From Triops longicaudatus (Eukaryota > Arthropoda > Branchiopoda > Notostraca > Triopsidae), in assembly GCA_022885665.1 (NCBI GenBank), contig JAGQDJ010000006.1, forward strand, positions 434,001-498,000: a stretch of DNA of 64,000 nt, read 5' to 3'. Positions 57,512 through 64,000 of this stretch are shown here, piece after piece. The translations under genes were made by a program, and so were the position numbers. Each line of letters opens with the position of its first letter. Position 1 is the stretch's first letter. Below the pieces are notes generated by a model. It had not been told where the DNA came from. It searched no databases and worked only from the letters and a program-made list of their open reading frames with translations.

Positions 57512-59251
57512 ATGCATTTTAGCGTGAAATGTTGGTGGTTAATGCCGTTATTAGGCCTTGCACTCTCAGAACAAACTTGTGACAGAGTTACATGTCTACA
57601 GCAAGTCTTGCCCTCCGATTGCAAGAAAATTCCCGGTACTGTCTTTTCTGCAAAAGCAGCATTGCATGGGTGTTGCCCGGCTTGCGTCAAATACAGAGGT
57701 AAAAGTATGAGGCATACCGGTATTCAATTCATAGCATTCCTTAACTTCAGGCATAGACGAAGCTTGTGATTCGACACTCCAGTTCGAGGCGAGCGAGTTC
57801 TCTCAGGTTTATAGTTTGGAACAAGCCATACCGACCATAGTTCCTAAACAAGTTCCGGTAGTCGAATCGAGCTCCTGTGGGCCAGGCTTGGAATGCAAAT
57901 CAACAAAGAAATGTGGCACGGTGGTCAACTACGGATGTCTGGACGAGCGAAACAAACAGGATGCGTACTTCAAGCCTGATTGCGATGACGATACGTCCTA
58001 CGCTGCAGTGCAATGCAAGGGATCGAATCCAGACTCCAGGTAAAAACAGGTCGTGTTACGCATATTGAAAAGGAGTCCGTTGACTAAATCCGTCCTAACT
58101 GGCTTTTAGGTGTCGTTGTGTTGACAAATATGGCAAGAGGATTTTTGGCTCGGATTGGTATCCTAAACGGAGTTCAATGACTTGTGGTGTGTCCTTTTTC
58201 TTTTCAGTAGTTAAATGCCGTTCTTATTATACGCATTACGCACTACCGAATTAACATGGATGATTTCGGCTGTTTAGCTTGCTCCAGGTTGCTGAATGAA
58301 TTAAAGCCAACCATGCCGGATATTTCTCTTCACTGCAGCTCGAATGGAAACTTCGAAAGCTTACAGTGTAACCAAGGAATTTGCTACTGCGTGAATGAAG
58401 CGACGGGTGTTCCTACTAGTGTATTCGTAACCGAAAGCTTGTGGACCATCCTCCCTTGTTGTAAGTATTCGCTAGTTTCTTTACTTTGGTAGGCTTTGTT
58501 TATCCTTTCACTTTAGATTGTCTTTTTTATTTTTATTATTTTTACTGCGTAAAATGAATAATAATGCATAAAATGAATTTAAATGATAGTTTCGAGCCTT
58601 TCGGCGAAACGTAAGATCATACTTGTTTTCACAAAAAAGCAGCGCACTATATAGGCTAATGTATAACGGACTCATATTCAACTATTTTTCGTCACTTTTT
58701 CCCTTTAAAGACAACAAAACCATCATGGGAAGTCAATATTTACGACAGTGTGAGAGTTTGGCCGTAGCCCAGGCACAATTGCGATCCGAAGTACGAAAGC
58801 ACGGAGCAACTATTACATCGTTAGATTCGCATGCCTGTGACCCGGATGGTTCCTATTACCCTAAGCAATGCACTGGGGACCAATGTGCTTGTTATACTAA
58901 AAACAATGTACGCACACAGTACGCCACACAAATCGGTACTGATCAGGAGCAGGAAATGACTTGCGGTAATTTTGTTTTATTCTACCTGTACAATTTATTT
59001 TTGACGCAAAATGACATTTTCTTCAAACAGCATGCGCTAGAGATAAATCCATTTATGCCGCGGAAGGTTATTCTACGTCATTTACATGCCAAGGCAATGG
59101 CAATTACGCCCCTATCCAGTATTATGGTAATTACGCTTGCTGCGTTGACTCCGATGGATACCTAACCGGGGAATGTAAAGAGCGCTCGAAAGCGTGCTGT
59201 CTGAGTTGTTACTCTCCTAATTGCGCTTCGGCAGAGGGTAGTATCTGTTAA
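57512..59251 (+). CDS. Secreted protein with degenerate thyroglobulin type-1 repeats
   Basis: Six exons, all phase-compatible. A signal peptide (WWLMPLLGLALS) is followed by a Cys-rich N-terminal part (CDRVTCLQQVLPSDCKK .. GCCPACVKYRG) and then four units that look like thyroglobulin type-1 domains. The usual CWCV centre has drifted: CRCVDKYGK, CYCVNEATG, CACYTKNN and CCVDSDGY. Each unit keeps a preceding QC/TC motif (YAAVQCKGSNPDSR, ESLQCNQG, YYPKQCTGDQ, FTCQGNGNYAPIQYY). Tg1 proteins such as equistatin inhibit cysteine or aspartic proteases; others are matrix components. It carries no other domain I can see and ends in a second Cys cluster (ACCLSCYSPNCAS). No orthologue is recognised; the count of repeats is my reading. 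Confidence 0.75.
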
Positions 59252-61717
59252 TGCTGTACAGTAGAATCTTGTTGTACGAGGGTTACTTATTGCGTACATG
59301 GAAATCGCCTCCGTTACACATGACTCCTCATAATACTGTTGAAAAAGAACGTAGTGATTCCGCACCTTGACGAAAATGGTAAAAAAAACTCGTATGCAAG
59401 GTTCTACAGTGCATAGCTCTACCAGAACTGCGTGTAATCGAAGCTGATACACCTGGATTTTCTACTTTCCCACGCTTTCTTATGTGTTTAGAATTTTGAA
59501 TTAATTTATAACAAAGAATGTAACTGTTAGCTATGCTTCTGCCTTCCAGAGATTTTCAACCGATGTTTTGTCAGTCGAATGTTAGTTCTCGCTTAGTGTG
59601 ATGGCTCGACAAGCTTATCTTCCTTGTAAGTACAACGCTTTCTTGTTCTATTTTTACACTGAAATCAGAACTAATAAACGTTCCCATTCGCGCAAGCTGA
59701 AAAAAATGTTACTAGCTTTTAATTAAATAATGAAAAATAAATTATCTGATTGCAAAAACAACAATACTGATAGCGGAAATGGAAATGGTTTTTCGGTGTT
59801 CTTTTGTCATCTCTCCTCTAATGCAGCCATGGGTAGTGCGCTAAACAGTCACGAGAAAGCCCAGTCACGCCATACTATTTTAATGCTTGTCCCATTTCCC
59901 GCTAATTAAACCGGAGTAAAACCCTTGACCCTGTACGTCACCTTTCACTTTTTTCTACGAAGTTCGTGTGCCATTGCTAGCCTCGAATATCGGGATGTTT
60001 TTCTTTTCACATAAGATAGTACAACTCCGGTTGTTTCCTTGAGCCTTCAGGACAACGTTAAAGACAGCTAATGCGCTGTTAGGGGGAAGTGACTCATTTT
60101 CCATCAGCGAGTTCCCTTGAAGGGACATATGCAGCCAGCATGTGTTGAATGGATGAAAGACACCTTTTCCTGACTTATAGGTCTGACTTTCTTTTCATTC
60201 TTGAAGTAAGATTTTCCCACTCCCAGGTTTTTCTTATGAACATTTTTTCTTAATTTTCCCGTACTTAAAGGTTGAGTAAGTGCAGGGAGAAGACATAAAA
60301 CTAAAGAAACAAATAGCGTGAGAAGCTGAAAAAGGCTTGCTTGATAAAAACTCGTGAGTTGTCTTCAATTTTTGAGAGCTACGTCCGTCTCTAGCGTAAA
60401 CAGATCGTGTTAGGTCTACATTTGGAATTATACCTGAAAGTAACTAAGACGCTTTTTACGCGGCTCCGGACCAGTCTGCTTAACGTATTTGGTGAGGCTC
60501 ATCGTGAACGCAAGAAAGTAGCAGCAGCCTCGTCCCGAATATTAACATGCACACCAGAGGCTGTGCTTGTTGAGCAGGATAATAGGAAGGTCATGCTGAG
60601 GCCTTGCGCGAGTGTAATGTGTGTGCCTGGCTTGGCGCTACGGCGTTTTCCTTGCTCTTTGGGATGTGGAAGACTTGCCAGGTAGACGCTCAGAGAAAAC
60701 CGGGAAGTCTTGCGTTTAGTGGATGACCATTTGTTCAGTTTTTACTCAGCTCACAGAAGCGCAACATGGACTAGACAAACACTCCAACAGCCCGGATTTC
60801 TTTACGACTTAGCACACTTGAAGAATAAAGAAGTGGCATTCATTACGCAAAAGTGAACTTTACCCGTGAACATATACATGTTTACCCTATTTCGCTTTTT
60901 CCGGACAGTGAACTACGGGTTATCGCATGGGATAAAAGCGAGCAGGAAATGTGGCGTGCATCCTGCCTTCTGGGAATAGGAATATAAAACTTGCGTGTGT
61001 TTTGGTTTTTCTTTTCTGTAATGTAACGCATATGTGTCCCGCGTGTGTCCGTAGTAATTTAGTTTTTCGATTTTCAAGCCAAGCCCTCGCGCCCACCTTG
61101 CAAGGTTGTAGCGAAGCTTATTCACAAGGTCCCGTTTTCCCTCAGCATCTTTGAAGCGCCCAACCGCTGTCGAGGTGAACAGCATCCTAGCCAAGAAGAT
61201 GCTTGAATTTTTGTAAGCTTCTTCTTTCATCCAGCCCGCATGATAGCCCTTTTTATAGCTGCTTTATAGGGATAGAGAATTTATACTGCCCATACGACCA
61301 CAAAGGCAGTGTACTACCTGCGTATTAGGTGCACTTTTGAGCGAAACCAACTCGAACGAATGAAAGGCCTAGACTTGCCGCAGGTTTTATTTAGTGCAGA
61401 GCTGAAGTCGGGAGCGTGTAAATCTTTTTGTGTGTATGTCTATAGCGTGTCATTGCTGGTAGGAAACGTAGCAATTTAGCCACCAACGCATCCGCGTTAA
61501 AGGATTGTCGATCCCTGCAGGCCTTGCGTTTAGCTCTGTATTTAGTGTTAGCACAGGTGTTGGCGTGTATACACCAACGTCATAACATTACTCGCACTTG
61601 ACTGGGCTGGGTGCGGGAGGATATTTTCAGTCACGTTGAATAGTGTGTTGGGAACCTTAAACCCCGGTATTGTGGGAGATTTGCGTTCTTAGTTTGTTCT
61701 CGAATTGAAGTAAAACC
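59252..61717. other. Intergenic region upstream of the sarcospan-like gene
   Basis: 2.5 kb without a recognised gene. A TIR-like motif ACAGTAGAATCTTGTTGTACG lies at 59265. Short open frames at 60407-60685 and 60913-61230 have no family support; the first ends in a donor-like CCAGGTAGAC (60679) and might be a non-coding 5' exon of the next gene. Confidence 0.45.
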
Positions 61718-63812
61718 ATGGGAGGTAAAAATTGGCAAGAAACGCCGCCACCAGCCCGACCGCGAAGTTTGTGTGAAACTCGCTTATTGCATATATCACA
61801 AAGAAACGCGGCGCACTGCGACGAACGTGAGCGTCTGACTCCCGCGCCTAAATCGAACGTTTTTATTAACGGCTCACGAACCGGAGTTCCGCTAAGGAAG
61901 GACAACAGTGAGGTGGATGACAGTCAATCAAATGGAACCTCGCCAGCCAACTTCAATGGCAAGTACCAGAGTCCCGCAGCCACGTCGCCTGATCACTGGC
62001 GAAGAATCGAAGATTCGGCCCGAAATCGAGGTTCGTGGCCTAGCGTGTCACCCTCTCATTGGCAAAACGAATCTTTCCCCAACTCCACCCATCAATTAAC
62101 GCCTTATCCCACGCCCATTACTAAAGATGCCAAAGTCCCCTCCATGGCAGCCTTACTCAACACTACGGTCCCACAAAGTATTGTGGTCCGACCTTATAGT
62201 AGTCACCACGCCCCTACACGTAATTCGCTGCGACACAGTCGAATGGTGAACTTAAGTCGATGCGGAGCAGGTATGCGCACCGAGGATTATTGTTTCCTTT
62301 TTTCCCAAAGGCTAATTCCTATCTTATTTGGTCGTCTGTGTTGTCTGGGTTTTAATCTTATGATCAGCTTAGTTTTTTCTTCTCTTGGGAATTTGCTTGT
62401 TGCGTTTTTATACGACAAAAAATTCTGAAGTACCATGCTATGAGCTGCAAAAGCAGAAAGAGCATTGAAACCGTCTCCTTTCTTTTCCGGAAATAGCGGG
62501 GTGAATGCGACACCGCACCTTCAAAAAGTTTCCGTTGTGAGAAAAATCTCTATGTTAATTAGTACATTTACGGTACGCGTTTGCTCATTCTCCATGCCGT
62601 AATTCTTGTGGAAGACCTTGAACTTATGCTCCGTTCCAGAAAAAGGAAGCAGTTAATGATGAGCGAGGGGAAAGCTTTAATAGTTTGGGAACAGTTTAGT
62701 AGTTTCGTTAAGTTAATGTAATATTGCAGACCTCCCACATAATCGAAATTTTTCTTTCGTCCCGTTTCCAGTGCCACGGAAATATTTGCCCCCCGTGATT
62801 CATCGTTATAGTCTTGGGACCACGTTGCTCATTTTCCAGACATTCTTGGGTCTCGGTTTGCTTGCGATTGCTGCGTGTTTGCTAACATGGGCGCCATACC
62901 TGAACACCCGCGATGTGCCTCACTATAGCGGATTGGCGGTACGCATCTCTTTTTCAGCAAGTTATCATGATTTACCTTCAGCGTATTTGTAGTCAAACTG
63001 CTTTTGTATATTTACTACTGCGTCAAGTTGTGGGAGGCAAAGCTCGTTGACAGCTTCGAGGCCATCATGAATATATACTAAACGTCAGACGTTGATGTGG
63101 TGTTTGCAAATTTTCGTACGCCCATGTTCAATGCAGATTTCACTCATACGAGCGTTGTCATGTTGGAAAATGTTTATTGCATGTTTGAAAAGATTGCGTC
63201 ATGTTAGGGCTCCTAATTTTGTTTTATTTCTTTTTTTTACAGTTGTTGGTGGCAGGAGCGTTCGGTTTATTTCTCTTATGCTGTTTTCGGCAAAAATACC
63301 CAGGCATGAGAGGAGGCTGGTGTGCCTTTCCTGTCAAAGTTCAGTACTTGGTAAATCTCTTGTGAACCATAAAAATAACTATACTTAATGGAACACGTTT
63401 CCGTCCTGCTTTGCTGTTGCTTTAGGTCTTTAGCGTATTTTTGGCCGTCGGAGCCGCAGCCACGTGTTTGTGCGCTTGTACGTTCGCATCCATCCACGTC
63501 CATTTCTTGACCACATTAAATTGTGCAGACAAAATGCTTGAGCATAATACGACCCTGATACACGCCTGCGTGTGCGGTACAGAAGATCCCACATCGCTTC
63601 GGCAATATACATACCCACTATTAACATGCGGCGAAGTTAAATACAATCTGTTCGCGCTTTTGGTCAGCTCCAGTGTAATGGAAGGGCTCGCTGTGGTTAT
63701 CTCTATTTGGTACGTTTTTCTGGTCTGGAGCAGCCGGTATTCGTATACTTACGCGGGGATTAAAAGCAACGAACAAAAAACTGCAGCATTGGCTGGTTTA
63801 GCTTCTTTGTAA
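61718..63812 (+). CDS. Sarcospan-like four-transmembrane protein
   Basis: Exons 61718-62270, 62772-62938, 63243-63350 and 63426-63812; 404 residues. The first about 185 residues are a polar, Ser/Pro/Asn-rich cytosolic region (HWRRIEDSARNRGSWPSVSP, LTPYPTPITKDAKVPSMAAL). Four membrane spans follow: LLIFQTFLGLGLLAIAACLL, the LLVAGAFGLFLLCC span, VFSVFLAVGAAATCLCACTF, and LFALLVSSSVMEGLAVVISI. The large loop between spans 3 and 4 has the sarcospan-type cysteines (TLNCADKML, HACVCGTED, LTCGEVKYN). Sarcospan belongs to the dystrophin-glycoprotein complex at the muscle membrane and is tetraspanin-like; vertebrate sarcospan has a much shorter N-terminus. The stop at 63812 is one of two possible ends: a second 3' exon at 63914-63986 can replace it. 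Orthology is probable, not certain. Confidence 0.75.
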
Positions 63813-63913
63813 AAAAAAACAAACATGATTTTGTGGATACACTTTTTAAGAATGAACATCTTTTTGTGCGGAGCATCATTTTTGTCTCTGTTTACCTTTT
63901 ACGTATTTAACAG
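63813..63913. other. 3' UTR of the short isoform / intron of the long isoform
   Basis: AT-rich sequence after the stop at 63812. It ends in a good acceptor (TTACGTATTTAACAG) at 63913. Confidence 0.4.
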
Positions 63914-63986
63914 GTATCGGAATCAGAACAGTCAGAAAAACGTCGTAAATCAAAAGAGTGATATTTCGAAAAGGAGTTTTGATGGA
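63914..63986 (+). CDS. Alternative coding exon of the sarcospan-like gene (runs beyond window)
   Basis: A 73-nt segment between an acceptor (TTTAACAG) and a consensus donor (GTAAGT at 63987). Spliced from a donor inside exon 4 (CG/GTATTC at 63737) it reads on in frame: SSR-YRNQNSQKNVVNQKSDIS-KRSFDG with no stop. This gives a longer, polar C-terminal tail whose end lies outside the window. Confidence 0.55.
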
Positions 63987-64000
63987 GTAAGTGTGGCCAC

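Noticed and set aside
60407..60685. Open frame of 92 residues upstream of the sarcospan-like gene
   Set aside because: No recognisable domain, and the frame has no supported acceptor; at most it is a 5' UTR exon.

Overview
This window is nuclear DNA of a multicellular animal, almost certainly an arthropod. Nearly every gene is split by short GT-AG introns, many of about 45-100 nt. There are no operons or ribosome-binding sites. Several families present are typical of arthropods: ecdysteroid-kinase-like (EcKinase/CHK) proteins, AA15-type chitin-active LPMOs, and a DYRK1A whose kinase core reads like Drosophila minibrain. I cannot name the species; a non-dipteran pancrustacean or another arthropod fits. 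All calls rest on reading the sequence and on recalled family signatures. No database search was run.

Layout. 0-14 kb: the 3' end of a p24/TMED10 cargo receptor, two tandem EcKinase-like genes (minus), two convergent LPMO genes (plus, then minus) and two tandem aldo-keto reductases (plus). 14-20 kb: CWF19L1 (plus), containing a minor-class AT-AC intron, and FAM98 (minus). 20-37 kb: DYRK1A/minibrain (plus), with long introns and probable alternative 5' coding exons. 37-42 kb: two tandem DHRS7-like short-chain dehydrogenases (minus). 42-47 kb: MED29, a Cut8/STS1-like nuclear proteasome tether, and RNA polymerase I subunit RPA49/POLR1E (minus). 47-56 kb: IBTK followed by KLHL20 (diablo), both BTB adaptors of CUL3 ligases. 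56-64 kb: TMEM169, a secreted protein with degenerate thyroglobulin type-1 repeats, and a sarcospan-like four-TM protein whose alternative 3' end runs off the window.

The left half is rich in recent local duplicates: four enzyme pairs (EcKinase, LPMO, AKR, DHRS7) that could bear on ecdysteroid, chitin or xenobiotic metabolism. The right half is mostly single-copy housekeeping and signalling genes. I found no CRISPR array, rRNA, convincing tRNA or intact transposon. The most unusual items are the AT-AC (U12) intron in CWF19L1, a GC-AG intron in one EcKinase copy, a 51-nt phase-compatible cassette exon in the first DYRK1A intron, and an alternative C-terminal exon of the sarcospan-like gene. 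No clearly new biological system was recognised.
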